DNA from: Candidatus Nanosyncoccus alces
Lineage (GTDB): Bacteria > Patescibacteriota > Saccharimonadia > Saccharimonadales > Saccharimonadaceae
Direction of reading: 5' to 3'
DNA: 64,000 nt
NCBI RefSeq assembly: GCF_004138395.1
Contig: NZ_PRLM01000006.1
Location: 62,001 to 126,000 of the forward strand
Shown: one piece after another, positions 19,784 through 29,389 of the stretch
Layout: the number at the start of each line of letters is the position of its first letter
Position numbering within the stretch: the stretch's first letter is position 1
The notes under the pieces: model-generated
Told to the model about the DNA's origin: nothing
The model's database searches: none
What the model saw: only the letters and a program-made list of their open reading frames with translations
Program-made: the position numbers and the translations under genes

Positions 19784-20359
19784 CTATGAAGTGGGTCGGC
19801 TTGATGACGCTAAATCACGCTCGATTTGTTTGCGATAGCGGTCTTCTTCACTAAAAATACAGCCGCAATATTTTTGCATGTACAAGCCTAGTTCGCGAGC
19901 TTTGGCTTGACCTTCGCGGAACCCTACACGAAAATCGCGGTACAAAAACTCTATGCCAGCCATAGCCGCTAAATCTTTACAAACTTGTTTTAATTCTTCG
20001 TGTTTTTGGTATGGCGAAACTAGGAGCGTAGTAGTGAAAGCATCGTAGCCATTTTTCGCCGCATAGCGTACGGTCTCAGTAAGACGCTTTTTATAACAAT
20101 AATTGACACAACGATTCGGAATATCACCAACGACATTTCTGCAAAACTCATCTAGGCCATAATCCTCAATAAAAATAGATTTCACATTTACTTTCTTACA
20201 ATAATCTTTCAAACAATCACGACGAGCCTTATATTCTATATATGGGTGGATGTTGGGATTATACCAAAAAACCGTAGGCTCAATATCTTCCGCCCGTAAA
20301 CTGTCTATACAATATACGCTACACGGCGCACAGCAAGTGTGCATTAAAACTTTTTTCAT
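19784..20359 (-). CDS. queH: Epoxyqueuosine reductase QueH
   Basis: This protein of about 191 residues belongs to the QueH (DUF208) family, which replaces QueG to reduce epoxyqueuosine to queuosine. Cysteine pairs that bind metals in the family are visible in MHTCCAPCSVYC near the start and in KYCGCIF near the end, and a central NRCVNYCYKKRL is present. The ATG at 20359 was preferred over the in-frame ATG at 20374. The TATAAT element (20381-20376) ends only 1 nt before 20374, so the transcript would begin downstream of it. It is the last step of the tgt-queA-queH cluster, in its own unit. Confidence 0.92.
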   Translation of the reverse strand: MKKVLMHTCCAPCSVYCIDSLRAEDIEPTVFWYNPNIHPYIEYKARRDCLKDYCKKVNVKSIFIEDYGLDEFCRNVVGDIPNRCVNYCYKKRLTETVRYAAKNGYDAFTTTLLVSPYQKHEELKQVCKDLAAMAGIEFLYRDFRVGFREGQAKARELGLYMQKYCGCIFSEEDRYRKQIERDLASSSRPTS

Positions 20360-20415
20360 AAAACTCGTTTTCATAATTATAACATTTATGCTACAATTAT
20401 TCTATAAGGAGGTCT

Positions 20416-21522
20416 ATGTCTAAAAGAATCGAGACTGATTTGCAGACTTTTATTAAATTTTGGTTAGTACCGTTGGGAATTATCGCGGTAATTTTTCTGA
20501 TCGAGAAATCGATCACTGGCCTAGTTATAATTGGAATTTCAATTTTTTTGGCCTTGGCCTTAAAACCATTAGTGCGTAAAGTTAATGGCTTTTTTACTAA
20601 GCACTTTGGTAAAGATAAAAAACATCAAACTGTATCAGCAGTCCTAGCGTATTTAATAGTAGTATTAGTGCTTGGTACGATTATCGCTATAGTAGGGCCA
20701 GTAGTCGTAAATGAGACCGCAAAATTTGTGCAACACTTCCCAGAAACTTTTGAAAATACTTTCGGTGGATGGGAGGGAATTAACAATTTTGGTAGAAGTA
20801 TCGGAGTGAACAACTTGGAAGGCGAAATCAGCAACGCACTGTCTGGGCTGTCTAATAACTTGCTCGGAGCACTGGGGAACAACTTGGTGTCTAGCGTGAG
20901 CGGCGTAGCGAATATCGTGATGAAAGTAGTATTGATATTAATTTTGACATTGTTATTCCTGTTAGATGGCCCGGGAATGATGGAAAGTTTTTGGAACCGT
21001 ATTGGGACCAAAGATGGAGATGATAGGCCCGCTAAAGTAGGGCGCCGAGTGGTAATGAAGATGGCAAACGTGGTATCTACCTATGTATCTCGCCAAGTAA
21101 TTGTAGCTATTATTGATGGGTGTGCCTCCTCGGCTATTACTTTTGTTTTGTCGTTAATCTTTAACTTTTCGCCGAGTTTAGCTCTGCCGATGGGGTTAAT
21201 TACCATGACGTTCTACCTAATTCCAATGTTTGGACAGTTTATTGGCGGGACCTTAGTAACGTTACTGTTGTTGTTTTCAAGTCCTATTGCTGGTGGAATT
21301 TTCGCCGTAATTTATATTGTTTATGCACAAATAGAGAACAATATCATCTCGCCAAAGATTCAAGGTGATGCCTTGAATTTGAGACCAGTTATAATATTAT
21401 GTGCGATTGTGATTGGTATGTACATGTTTGGATTACTCGGCGCAATCATAGCAATTCCGATTGCAGGCTGTATCCGAGTTTTAGCGGAAGAATACCCGAA
21501 TATAAAAGCAGCTAGGGAATAA
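20416..21522 (+). CDS. AI-2E family (PerM-like) membrane transporter
   Basis: A 368-residue protein of the AI-2E/PerM exporter family with about seven or eight membrane segments. The basic N-terminus MSKRIETDLQTFIKFW, a long extracellular/coil region (130-170) and the conserved C-terminal block YAQIENNIISPKIQG...LGAIIAIPIAG support the family. Substrate unknown; family members have been linked to small-molecule or ion export. An unusually good site (AAGGAGGT) precedes the ATG. The next gene begins 1 nt after its stop. Confidence 0.85.
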   Translation: MSKRIETDLQTFIKFWLVPLGIIAVIFLIEKSITGLVIIGISIFLALALKPLVRKVNGFFTKHFGKDKKHQTVSAVLAYLIVVLVLGTIIAIVGPVVVNETAKFVQHFPETFENTFGGWEGINNFGRSIGVNNLEGEISNALSGLSNNLLGALGNNLVSSVSGVANIVMKVVLILILTLLFLLDGPGMMESFWNRIGTKDGDDRPAKVGRRVVMKMANVVSTYVSRQVIVAIIDGCASSAITFVLSLIFNFSPSLALPMGLITMTFYLIPMFGQFIGGTLVTLLLLFSSPIAGGIFAVIYIVYAQIENNIISPKIQGDALNLRPVIILCAIVIGMYMFGLLGAIIAIPIAGCIRVLAEEYPNIKAARE

Positions 21523-21523
21523 G

Positions 21524-22618
21524 ATGTCGAATAAAAAAGCTGAAACAAAAAATGACGGTTTTTCGGTGAAAAAGTTTTTTAAAAAACCCTTGATGATTTT
21601 TTTGTTTATTTTGTTAAATGTGGCAGTAATTGCGATTACAGCATCTTCAGAATTTGGTAATTCAAAAAACGCAGCAGAACTATCGGAAGTAGTGATAAAT
21701 TGGTGGCTGCTACTACCGGCAACGCTGTGTTTTGTGATAGCGATTACATTAGAAATTTCCAAATACGTGATGATGATGCGCGAGCTTACACCAGACAAAG
21801 AGAATTTTGACGTACGAAAAGTCCGCAAAGTGGCGCGACGCACGGTGTTGCTGGGTAGATATTATGACAACATAACGCCGGCAGCCGTGGGCGGACAACC
21901 GTTCCAGATTTATTATATGCGGAAGAATAGTGGCTTGCCGAGTGGCGCATCTACGGCTATTCCGCTATTTGGGATGATATCTGGACAGATTGGGTTTATT
22001 ATTATCGCGGTGTTTTGTTTTCTATTGGGTAGCCTTAGTATTGAAAATGCAGCATTGATCGCTACGGCGTGTTTTGGCTTACTATTTTACGCATTTTGGC
22101 CAGTGACAATAATGATTGCGACGTTTTTACCAAAAGGTATGGCAGAGCTAATTAATTTGGTGGTGAAATTCTTGGCAAAAATCCATATCGTAAAACATAA
22201 AGAAGAAGTTATTAAAAAAACAGAGCAAGAAGTGGCCGAATATGCACGTTCTATTAAATTGATTCTGAAAACGCGTGGACTATTTCTCAAAATTATTTTA
22301 ATTTCGGTAACTTTTCATTTCTTAGTGTCCATGATCCCATTTTTTGTGTTAACGGCGTTTGGCGGGGATGTAGATTTCTTGCCGTGTTTTGTGACAACGG
22401 TAGCGATTACCAGTGCAGTGTATTTCGTGCCAACACCAGGCAATGCTGGTGCGGCGGAAGGTACTTTTTATGTGGTATTCTCTGCACTATCCGAAGGGTA
22501 TGTCTTCTGGGCGATGTTGGTTTGGCGTTTCTTCTCATATTACATATATATAATAATGGGGGCCATAACTTACTTCTTGATGCACTTAGATAAAAAACAT
22601 GGACATAGGGAGCAATGA
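21524..22618 (+). CDS. Lysylphosphatidylglycerol synthase-type membrane (flippase) domain protein
   Basis: A 364-residue membrane protein of the UPF0104/LPG-synthase TM family with about eight segments. Family blocks include RYYDNITPAAVGGQPFQIYYM and TPGNAGAAEGTFYVVFSAL. The aminoacyl-transfer domain of MprF is absent, so it may be a lipid flippase only. It is coupled to the upstream transporter (start 1 nt after its stop). The rather basic linker around residues 210-240 lies in the cytoplasm. Confidence 0.82.
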   Translation: MSNKKAETKNDGFSVKKFFKKPLMIFLFILLNVAVIAITASSEFGNSKNAAELSEVVINWWLLLPATLCFVIAITLEISKYVMMMRELTPDKENFDVRKVRKVARRTVLLGRYYDNITPAAVGGQPFQIYYMRKNSGLPSGASTAIPLFGMISGQIGFIIIAVFCFLLGSLSIENAALIATACFGLLFYAFWPVTIMIATFLPKGMAELINLVVKFLAKIHIVKHKEEVIKKTEQEVAEYARSIKLILKTRGLFLKIILISVTFHFLVSMIPFFVLTAFGGDVDFLPCFVTTVAITSAVYFVPTPGNAGAAEGTFYVVFSALSEGYVFWAMLVWRFFSYYIYIIMGAITYFLMHLDKKHGHREQ

Positions 22619-22680
22619 CAGAATTTATCGATATTTTCGGAAGAAGGACTTGTAAGCGAAAGGTGATATAATATATATTT

Positions 22681-24432
22681 ATGCTGAGATTGCTGAAGTA
22701 TTTAAAACCTTACTGGTGGCAAGTCTTATTACTGTTTGCAGCAATAGGATTACAAGTTTTTACTAATTTACAATTGCCAGCGCAAATGGCTGACATTATT
22801 AATGGCGGAATTACCGGGGAGAATATAGATTATATCTGGCAAATAGGCCTGCGCATGTTACTGTTTATAGTATTGGGGGCTGGGTGCTCGATATTGTCTA
22901 CTTTTCTTTCTGCGCGAATTGGGGCATATTTTTCCCGGGATCTTAGAGCGGATATTTTTCAAAAAGTGCTAAGCTTCAATGCTACGGATCTAAAAAATTT
23001 TAGCACCGCCTCATTGATAAACCGCACAACCAACGACGTGAATCAAGTACAACAAACTATTATGATGATGCTGTCATTGATGTTGATCGCACCAATATCT
23101 TGTGTCATTTCGCTAGTGATGGCAATTCAGACGGCGCCCGATATGAGTTGGATTATGGCGGTCGGCGTCGTGGCGATTGTCACGCTAATTACCGTGGTGA
23201 TGGTTCTTGTAATTCCGAAATTCAAAATTTTTCAAAAAGTTATAGACAAGATAACTTTATTGACACGCGAAAATTTGACCGGGCTAAAAGTAATCCGAGC
23301 GTTTAATAATGAAGGAATTGAGAAGAAGAAATTTGAAAGTGCAAATGCAGAGTTAACAAATTTAATTATTTTTACCGAAAAGATTATGAAATTGACTAAT
23401 CCATTGATAAACGTAATTTTCAATGGTCTGACCTTGCTTTGTACTTATATCGGGATATCACTTTTGACGCAAAATTTTGATTATCTAGGAGATATGTCGG
23501 CGTTTACGCAATATGTGACGCAATTGATGATTTCATTCCTGATGTTATCAATGTTATTTGTAATGTTACCTCGGGCTAACGTGTCGGCGGAAAGGATTAA
23601 TGAGGTACTAAAGACTAAACCCAAAATTGTCTGGAAAGATGTAACCAGTGGCATACCAGAAAAGATTGCTTCGGTTGAATTTAAGGACGTGGATTTTAGT
23701 TACCCGGGCGCAAAGGAAAAAGTGTTGGATAAAATTTCCTTCAAGGCACATGCGGGAAAAACTACAGCATTTATTGGTTCTACTGGTTCAGGTAAATCTA
23801 CGCTGATTAACTTAGTCCCTAGATTTTACGAGCCAACAAGCGGCGAGATTGTAGTTAACGGCATCGAATTAAGAAAATACGAGAAAGATGATTTGATGCG
23901 CAGAATCGGCTTAGTTCCACAACGTGGGGTATTGTTTTCCGGTACAGTAGCATCAAACATCAAATTTGGTGCGCCCAATGCTACCGATCAGCAGATGAAA
24001 GAAGCAGCCAGGATTGCACAGGCAACGAACTTCATTGAAAAATTACCCGGTAAATACAACGCTCACATTGCACAGGGGGGGTCGAATGTATCAGGCGGAC
24101 AGAAACAGAGATTAAGCATCGCGCGGGCAATTTGCAAAAATCCAGATATCTTCATTTTTGACGATTCTTTTTCAGCGCTAGACATGAAAACTGATGCTAA
24201 ACTGCGTAAAGCACTCATGCCAGTAGTCAAAGACATGGTGGTATTAGTGGTAGCACAACGTATTAGTACCATTAAAGAAGCTGATCAAATCATAGTACTG
24301 GATGCCGGAAAAATTGTGGGGAAGGGCAGACATTACGAATTGCTGAGAACCTGCAAGGTATATCGAGGCATTGTGAAATCGCAGTTATCCGATAAAGAGT
24401 ATGCACACGAGCTGGAGGAGGCCAATGCCTAG
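22681..24432 (+). CDS. ABC exporter half-transporter with degenerate ATP site
   Basis: This 583-residue protein has an ABC exporter membrane domain (six segments) and a nucleotide-binding domain. Walker A is GSTGSGKST, the signature NVSGGQKQR, and Walker B is followed by Asp rather than Glu (IFDDSFSALD), typical of the non-catalytic site in heterodimeric exporters. It pairs with the next gene, which has the canonical Glu. A G7 tract (24074-24080) lies in frame just before the signature motif. TATAAT (22667-22672) precedes the ATG by 8 nt. Confidence 0.9.
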   Translation: MLRLLKYLKPYWWQVLLLFAAIGLQVFTNLQLPAQMADIINGGITGENIDYIWQIGLRMLLFIVLGAGCSILSTFLSARIGAYFSRDLRADIFQKVLSFNATDLKNFSTASLINRTTNDVNQVQQTIMMMLSLMLIAPISCVISLVMAIQTAPDMSWIMAVGVVAIVTLITVVMVLVIPKFKIFQKVIDKITLLTRENLTGLKVIRAFNNEGIEKKKFESANAELTNLIIFTEKIMKLTNPLINVIFNGLTLLCTYIGISLLTQNFDYLGDMSAFTQYVTQLMISFLMLSMLFVMLPRANVSAERINEVLKTKPKIVWKDVTSGIPEKIASVEFKDVDFSYPGAKEKVLDKISFKAHAGKTTAFIGSTGSGKSTLINLVPRFYEPTSGEIVVNGIELRKYEKDDLMRRIGLVPQRGVLFSGTVASNIKFGAPNATDQQMKEAARIAQATNFIEKLPGKYNAHIAQGGSNVSGGQKQRLSIARAICKNPDIFIFDDSFSALDMKTDAKLRKALMPVVKDMVVLVVAQRISTIKEADQIIVLDAGKIVGKGRHYELLRTCKVYRGIVKSQLSDKEYAHELEEANA

Positions 24433-26206
24433 GCCACATAGCTCAAGCGATAGTAATAAGATTCACAACGCTAAAAAAGCGTGGAAAGATTTTTTGGTAT
24501 CCATTAAAGAATACCGTGTAGCAATCGTTATTGCATTAGCGTTGTCCGTGGCTTCGGCCGCATTGGGAGTATTTATCCCAAAACTTTTGGGAGATATGAC
24601 CAATATAGCGGTAAACAGCTATCCAGAAATTGATTTTGGACCGATTCTTAGCAAAGTGTGGCTAGTGGTAGGATTGTTCGTGGGGTCGGCAATTTTAAAC
24701 TATATACAAGGTTACATTCTAGCTCTGGTGGCCGCCAAATACACCAAAAAATTACGTGAACAAATTATCGAAAAAATTACCAAGTTGCCAATTTCATATT
24801 TCGACAAACATAAATATGGTGACATTTTGTCACGCATGACTAACGATATAGACGTTATGGCGACTTCACTCTCACAAGAGATCACTGATATCACCACTAA
24901 TCTAACTACTCTAGTGGGCGTATTGACGATTATGTTAACTATTTCCATAGAGTTATCACTGATTGCGATTGTGGTAGTTCCGCTTTCGGTAATAGTAGTA
25001 GGGAAAATTATGAATTTCGCGCAGAAGTTTTTCCTAGACCGACAAAGAATGCTTGGATCACTAGACAGCCGTATTGAAGAAGATTATGCTGGACAGGCGA
25101 TCATCAAAACTAACTCTTATGAACCTACGGCAATCGCTGAATTTGGTAAAATCAATCAAGATCTAACTACATTAACTTTAAAGGCACAAGTTTTTTCGGC
25201 GTTATCAATGCCGGTAACGCAGATTTTTACCAATTTAGGTTACACGGCGATATGCGTACTAGGCGGAGTTTTCGTAGTTAATGGACGAATCAATATTGGC
25301 AACTTACAGGCTTTTGTACAGTATGTTTCGCGTTTCAATCGACCAATTACTGAGATCGCTTCAACTATGTCCACTATTCAGTCTCTACTAGCATCGAGCG
25401 AGCGAATTTTTGAGTTTTTGCGCGAACCAGAAGAAGAGCCAGACCCGGAGCCGGCACTAGAGATTAATACGGTACGTGGGGAAGTAGAATTCCATGATGT
25501 ATGTTTTAGCTATGATAAAAAAACACCGATTATCAAGAATTTTTCAGTGAAGGTAAATCCCGGAATGAATGTGGCGATTGTTGGTCCGACCGGTGCTGGA
25601 AAAACTACGTTGATTAATTTGCTAATGCGATTTTACGACCTAGACTCTGGGTATATTACTATAGATGGCGTGCCAATTCGTGAAATGAGACGTGCTGATG
25701 TGCGGAAGTTATTCGGCATGGTGCTGCAGGATACTTGGTTATTTAGCGGCACGGTAGAAGAAAACCTACGCTATGGTAAACAGTTTGCCACACACGACGA
25801 CGTGCGAGCCGCAGCCAAGGCTAGCAACGTGGACCATATTATTGAAGCCCTGCCAAAGGCTTATAAATCGGAAATATCGGAGGACTCAGATAATATTTCG
25901 GCGGGCGAGAAGCAATTAGTAACTATCGCTCGAGCAATGGTAGCGAATCCACCCATGATGATACTAGATGAGGCGACCTCTAATGTCGACACCCGTACAG
26001 AGCAGTTGATTCAGGACTCATTTGAGAAGCTAACACACGGACGAACTTCATTCGTAATAGCGCACCGATTATCCACGATTCGCAATGCAGATTTGATATT
26101 AGTATTACGCGATGGGAATATTGTAGAGCAAGGAAACCACGAAGAATTATTGAAGGCTGGCGGATTTTATGCCGAACTTTATAATTCGCAATTTGCAGAA
26201 AATTAA
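24425..26206 (+). CDS. ABC exporter half-transporter with catalytic Glu
   Basis: The 593-residue partner of the upstream gene, overlapping it by 8 nt. It has six membrane segments, Walker A GPTGAGKTT, catalytic Walker B/D-loop ILDEATSNVD, and a variant signature NISAGEKQL in place of LSGGQ. The two genes thus form a TM287/288- or LmrCD-like heterodimeric multidrug/lipid exporter with one working and one weak ATP site. ATG 24425 was chosen because GGAGGAGG lies 4-6 nt upstream and it overlaps the partner stop. Confidence 0.9.
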   Translation: MPRPHSSSDSNKIHNAKKAWKDFLVSIKEYRVAIVIALALSVASAALGVFIPKLLGDMTNIAVNSYPEIDFGPILSKVWLVVGLFVGSAILNYIQGYILALVAAKYTKKLREQIIEKITKLPISYFDKHKYGDILSRMTNDIDVMATSLSQEITDITTNLTTLVGVLTIMLTISIELSLIAIVVVPLSVIVVGKIMNFAQKFFLDRQRMLGSLDSRIEEDYAGQAIIKTNSYEPTAIAEFGKINQDLTTLTLKAQVFSALSMPVTQIFTNLGYTAICVLGGVFVVNGRINIGNLQAFVQYVSRFNRPITEIASTMSTIQSLLASSERIFEFLREPEEEPDPEPALEINTVRGEVEFHDVCFSYDKKTPIIKNFSVKVNPGMNVAIVGPTGAGKTTLINLLMRFYDLDSGYITIDGVPIREMRRADVRKLFGMVLQDTWLFSGTVEENLRYGKQFATHDDVRAAAKASNVDHIIEALPKAYKSEISEDSDNISAGEKQLVTIARAMVANPPMMILDEATSNVDTRTEQLIQDSFEKLTHGRTSFVIAHRLSTIRNADLILVLRDGNIVEQGNHEELLKAGGFYAELYNSQFAEN

Positions 26207-26829
26207 ATGCCAAAAGTCTGTTTGATTTTGGCGAAAACTTCTTCAATGGTGCCAGAAGCATCGATAGTGGGGATGTTGAAGTCTTTAGCAACTTTTAGGT
26301 ATGCGGGGTTAATTTTTTGCTGAAAACTGTCGCCTTGAGATTTCCAAATTTCATTTTTGCGGTTCCATTTTTTGTCGGTTTGGATACCTAAGCGCTTCGC
26401 TTGTTCATCGCGGTTCAAAGTTAAAATAGCAATTTTGTCAGGATTAAAATATTTGGCCGGCATAATGGTTTTGTGGACCTTAATAATTAATGAGCGACTA
26501 ACACCGGCACCATAGCCTTCATAGATTAAGGTGGAAAGCCAGCTGCGGGCCGTCACTACTATCCCGTCTCGTTTTAGAACCGGTTCAGCGATTTTACGCC
26601 ACTGCTCATAACGGTTAATAAGATACAGCATAACTCTGGTACGATGGTCTATATCCTGTTTAGAGCCGTAGTTGAGTTTGGCGATTTCAGCTACAAATTC
26701 GTCTTGGCTAGCAGTACCAGACTCAGCATAAAACACCGCTTCTTTGCCTTGTCTTTGAAAATACTCGGCAACCATTCTGGCCTGAGTATCTTTCCCAGTG
26801 CCATCTTGGCCTTCAATCACAATGTGCAT
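26203..26829 (-). CDS. tmk: Thymidylate kinase
   Basis: This 208-residue P-loop kinase phosphorylates dTMP to dTDP. It opens with MHIVIEGQDGTGKDTQARMVAEYF and has an ARSWLSTLIYEGYG region in place of the classical DRY motif, plus the lid-like RDEQAKRLG. The start at 26829 follows AGGAGA and lies inside the last 17 nt of tdk, so the two are coupled. Its 3' end overlaps the convergent ABC gene by 4 nt. The substrate is inferred from family and neighbours. Confidence 0.85.
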   Translation of the reverse strand: MHIVIEGQDGTGKDTQARMVAEYFQRQGKEAVFYAESGTASQDEFVAEIAKLNYGSKQDIDHRTRVMLYLINRYEQWRKIAEPVLKRDGIVVTARSWLSTLIYEGYGAGVSRSLIIKVHKTIMPAKYFNPDKIAILTLNRDEQAKRLGIQTDKKWNRKNEIWKSQGDSFQQKINPAYLKVAKDFNIPTIDASGTIEEVFAKIKQTFGI

Positions 26830-27466
26830 TATTTCTCTCCTTTTTGGTTTTAACAGGGGTAGTTTCGGAACTTTGAGACGCGCTTTTTTCAAGGTATTTT
26901 TCATAACAGGATGGACAAATAGCACGATATTCTACATCTATGGTTCCGTCATCGATTAGAACGTCTGGCCCGTCGGCGACCAATTTGCCATCTAAGAATC
27001 TGGCATTATGGGTAGCCTTCTTGCCACATTCACAGATAGTTTTGATCTCTTCGATATCATGAGCAATTTGCAATAAGCGAGTAGCACCCTCAAAGCCACC
27101 GTCTTCACGGCGAAAATTTAGGCGCAAGCCATAGGCCATGACTGGGATACCCAGTTTTACTGTAATGAGCATTAGCTGGTCGGCCTGAATAGGCGTTAAA
27201 AATTGTGCTTCATCTATGAGTAAACAATGGACGTCACTATATTCTTGAGATATTTTTTTAAATAAGTCGGTTTCGCGGCTAAAGCAAAAATCTGTTTCGC
27301 GCTCGGGGCCAATACGAGTCAAAAGCTTGGTACCGTTTTTGGTATCAGTCACAGGTTTAATGACGCAAACTTTATGACCACGCTCTTCATAATTGAATGC
27401 GACTTGCAAAAGCTGCATGGTCTTGCCGCACCCCATCGCACCATAACGGAAATATAGTTTTGCCAT
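26813..27466 (-). CDS. tdk: Thymidine kinase
   Basis: This 217-residue type II thymidine kinase salvages thymidine to dTMP. P-loop GAMGCGKTMQLLQ, Walker B region LLIDEAQFL, the lasso region DIEEIKTICECGKKATHNARF and the final zinc pair CPSC are all present. It overlaps tmk, which performs the next step. TATAAT (27488-27483) and a GAGGT site lie upstream, divergent from ung. The C-terminus carries an extra basic tail (KTKKERNNAHCD) after the zinc site. Confidence 0.94.
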   Translation of the reverse strand: MAKLYFRYGAMGCGKTMQLLQVAFNYEERGHKVCVIKPVTDTKNGTKLLTRIGPERETDFCFSRETDLFKKISQEYSDVHCLLIDEAQFLTPIQADQLMLITVKLGIPVMAYGLRLNFRREDGGFEGATRLLQIAHDIEEIKTICECGKKATHNARFLDGKLVADGPDVLIDDGTIDVEYRAICPSCYEKYLEKSASQSSETTPVKTKKERNNAHCD

Positions 27467-27508
27467 TTTACCTCTTTTTTACATTATATCATATTGTATA
27501 ATAGATAT

Positions 27509-28156
27509 ATGCACGAGAGTTGGAAGCCGTTTTTGAAATCCGAATTTGACAAACCATATTTCAAGGAACTATCTGAGTTCCTGCATGCAGAATACGAGAC
27601 CAAAACAATCTTCCCGAAAAAGTCTTTAGTGTTTTCGGCTTTTGCTACGAATCTGAACGAAGTAAAAGTAGTAATCCTGGGACAAGATCCGTATCATACT
27701 CCAGGAGCAGCGGAAGGGTTGGCTTTTTCGGTGCCTCCACGGCAGCCCATACCGCCATCGTTAATCAATATCTACAAAGAGATTGACGATGACATAGGCA
27801 AACATGCAAACCCGACTGGGAGCTTAAGAAATTGGCAAAAACAGGGAGTATTGCTGTTGAATACAGTTTTAACAGTTGAGGCGCACAAGGCTGGATCGCA
27901 TCGTGGACACGGATGGGAAATTTTTACGACTGAAGTAATAAAATATCTGAGTGAAACCAGGCCGCACCTAGTTTTTATTTTATGGGGCAGGGATGCGCGC
28001 AATAAAAAACCGCTGATAGACGGCAGTAAACATTTGATACTGGAGTCGCCACACCCTTCGCCCCTATCTGCACACGCGGGGTTTTTCGGGAACCATCATT
28101 TTTCTAAAACTAATAACTTTTTGAAACAAATCGGCCTAGAGCCAATTGTTTGGTAG
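27509..28156 (+). CDS. ung: Uracil-DNA glycosylase
   Basis: A 215-residue family 1 enzyme removing uracil from DNA. Motifs include the water-activating loop GQDPYHTPGAAEGLAFS, LLNTVLTVE, FILWGRDARNKK and the DNA-intercalating loop ESPHPSPLSAHAGFFG. ATG 27509 is leaderless: TATAAT (27497-27502) ends 6 nt before it. It is divergent from tdk, sharing a roughly 40-bp intergenic space. Confidence 0.96.
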   Translation: MHESWKPFLKSEFDKPYFKELSEFLHAEYETKTIFPKKSLVFSAFATNLNEVKVVILGQDPYHTPGAAEGLAFSVPPRQPIPPSLINIYKEIDDDIGKHANPTGSLRNWQKQGVLLLNTVLTVEAHKAGSHRGHGWEIFTTEVIKYLSETRPHLVFILWGRDARNKKPLIDGSKHLILESPHPSPLSAHAGFFGNHHFSKTNNFLKQIGLEPIVW

Positions 28157-28210
28157 TTTTAATCGCATTTTAAGGTTCTTATTCTATGATAAAAGCATAA
28201 AGGAGAGATT

Positions 28211-28741
28211 ATGGATTCAGAAACAATAGCCAAAAACAAGCAGAACAGCAGTTCGGTGGCCGAAACGAATGGAACTACCACTAGGACAGCGCCGCCGCCT
28301 CGGCCAGGTAGCGATACGACTACAGACGGCAATAGCAGCGAGACGCCGGCTATGTCGGGAGAGGTGGGAGAAATGCCAGAGATGAATTGCGAAGAGAGTG
28401 AAGATGGCGAAACAAATTGCGAACCGCCTGAAATGCCAGAGGGCATGGAAAGGTTCGAAGGTGGACTGATGGGCGATGGGAACTTCCCGGGTGAGACGCT
28501 ACAACAGGCCACCACTTCGAATGATAGTATTTTACATCCGATAGCGTATCTTTCGCTTGGTGCAGGAAGTGTGATTTTATCTACCGTCATGATGTATGCT
28601 TGCTTTTCTAACTTCTTTCATAAAAAACCAGCTGCAACTTTTGATAAATGGCAGAAGTTTATGTGGTTTGTGATTGCGACAGTGGTTTTATCTGCAGCAA
28701 TAATTACGTTATGCTATTTTATACTAATCTGGGTAGACTAA
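28211..28741 (+). CDS. Membrane protein with acidic Met/Pro-rich N-terminal region
   Basis: This 176-residue protein is not recognised. The first ~105 residues are low-complexity, rich in Thr, Ser, Pro, Glu and Met, with no aromatic folding core, and have two cysteines in short MPEMNCEES and NCEPPEMPEGM repeats that could bind metal. Two membrane segments follow (about 110-135 and 148-172). An AAGGAGAG site precedes the ATG. The 3' end overlaps the convergent deaminase gene by 4 nt. Topology and role are unknown. Confidence 0.75.
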   Translation: MDSETIAKNKQNSSSVAETNGTTTRTAPPPRPGSDTTTDGNSSETPAMSGEVGEMPEMNCEESEDGETNCEPPEMPEGMERFEGGLMGDGNFPGETLQQATTSNDSILHPIAYLSLGAGSVILSTVMMYACFSNFFHKKPAATFDKWQKFMWFVIATVVLSAAIITLCYFILIWVD

Positions 28742-29286
28742 ATCCATTTCGCAAGACGTGCATATTCCGTTGAGTCTTTCAAATAAGAGGCCAAGATATC
28801 TTCGATGTAGGTTTTACCGTTTTGAAGGTTCAGTGTTTTTACGTCTGGCATAGAAGTTAACAAGCGGATCACGGCCTCATCAGTTTCTACGTTCGTCATG
28901 GATTTTTTTGGGTCGGTAGAGTGAGAATGAACACGCAGCTCTTTATAGACAAAACGTTTGATACCGGCCTGTAGACAATATTTCAAACAATTTTCACAAG
29001 TGGCGACACGATTGTAAACAGTGCAGCCGGTGAGATCTTGGTGAGCGAAGAGAATGGCGTTCATTTCGGAATGGATGGCAAAATAATACTTCATCGGACG
29101 TTCGCTCAAAGTCATTTTGGACTCATCTGCCCCCTGTAGCATACCGTTGTACCCTAGTGACACTACGCGCTTTTTGGGATCCACAATCACACAGCCCATT
29201 TTACTAGACGGATCTTTGGATTTAAGCGCGACCGTTTCGGCAATTTCCATAAAATATTCGTCCCATGCGCGTTGTTTTTGATCCAT
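28738..29286 (-). CDS. dCMP deaminase family protein
   Basis: This 182-residue zinc-dependent cytidine/deoxycytidylate deaminase has its zinc site in AIHSEMNAILF (HxE, residues about 79-81) and ATCENCLKYC (CxxC). Other family features are SKMGCVIVDPKKRVVSLGYNGM and a KELRVHS turn. It would convert dCMP to dUMP, feeding thymidylate salvage near tdk-tmk. A ComEB-type competence role is a less likely alternative. TATAAT (29311-29306) and a GGAGG site precede the ATG. Confidence 0.88.
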   Translation of the reverse strand: MDQKQRAWDEYFMEIAETVALKSKDPSSKMGCVIVDPKKRVVSLGYNGMLQGADESKMTLSERPMKYYFAIHSEMNAILFAHQDLTGCTVYNRVATCENCLKYCLQAGIKRFVYKELRVHSHSTDPKKSMTNVETDEAVIRLLTSMPDVKTLNLQNGKTYIEDILASYLKDSTEYARLAKWI

Positions 29287-29332
29287 ATTTCCTCCAATTT
29301 CCCCTATTATAGCATGAAATATTAAGGGGGGG

Positions 29333-29362
29333 TTGATTTTTGGCTGAGCTTATGACTATAAT
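29333..29362 (+). promoter_or_regulatory. Promoter of the cutinase-VWA gene, next to a G7 tract
   Basis: TTGATT (29333-29338), an 18-nt spacer and TATAAT (29357-29362). A run of seven G (29326-29332) abuts the -35 element, so tract-length change would alter the sequence just upstream. Confidence 0.65.
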
Positions 29363-29389
29363 CTCGCATCAATTAAATGGGAGCAATTT

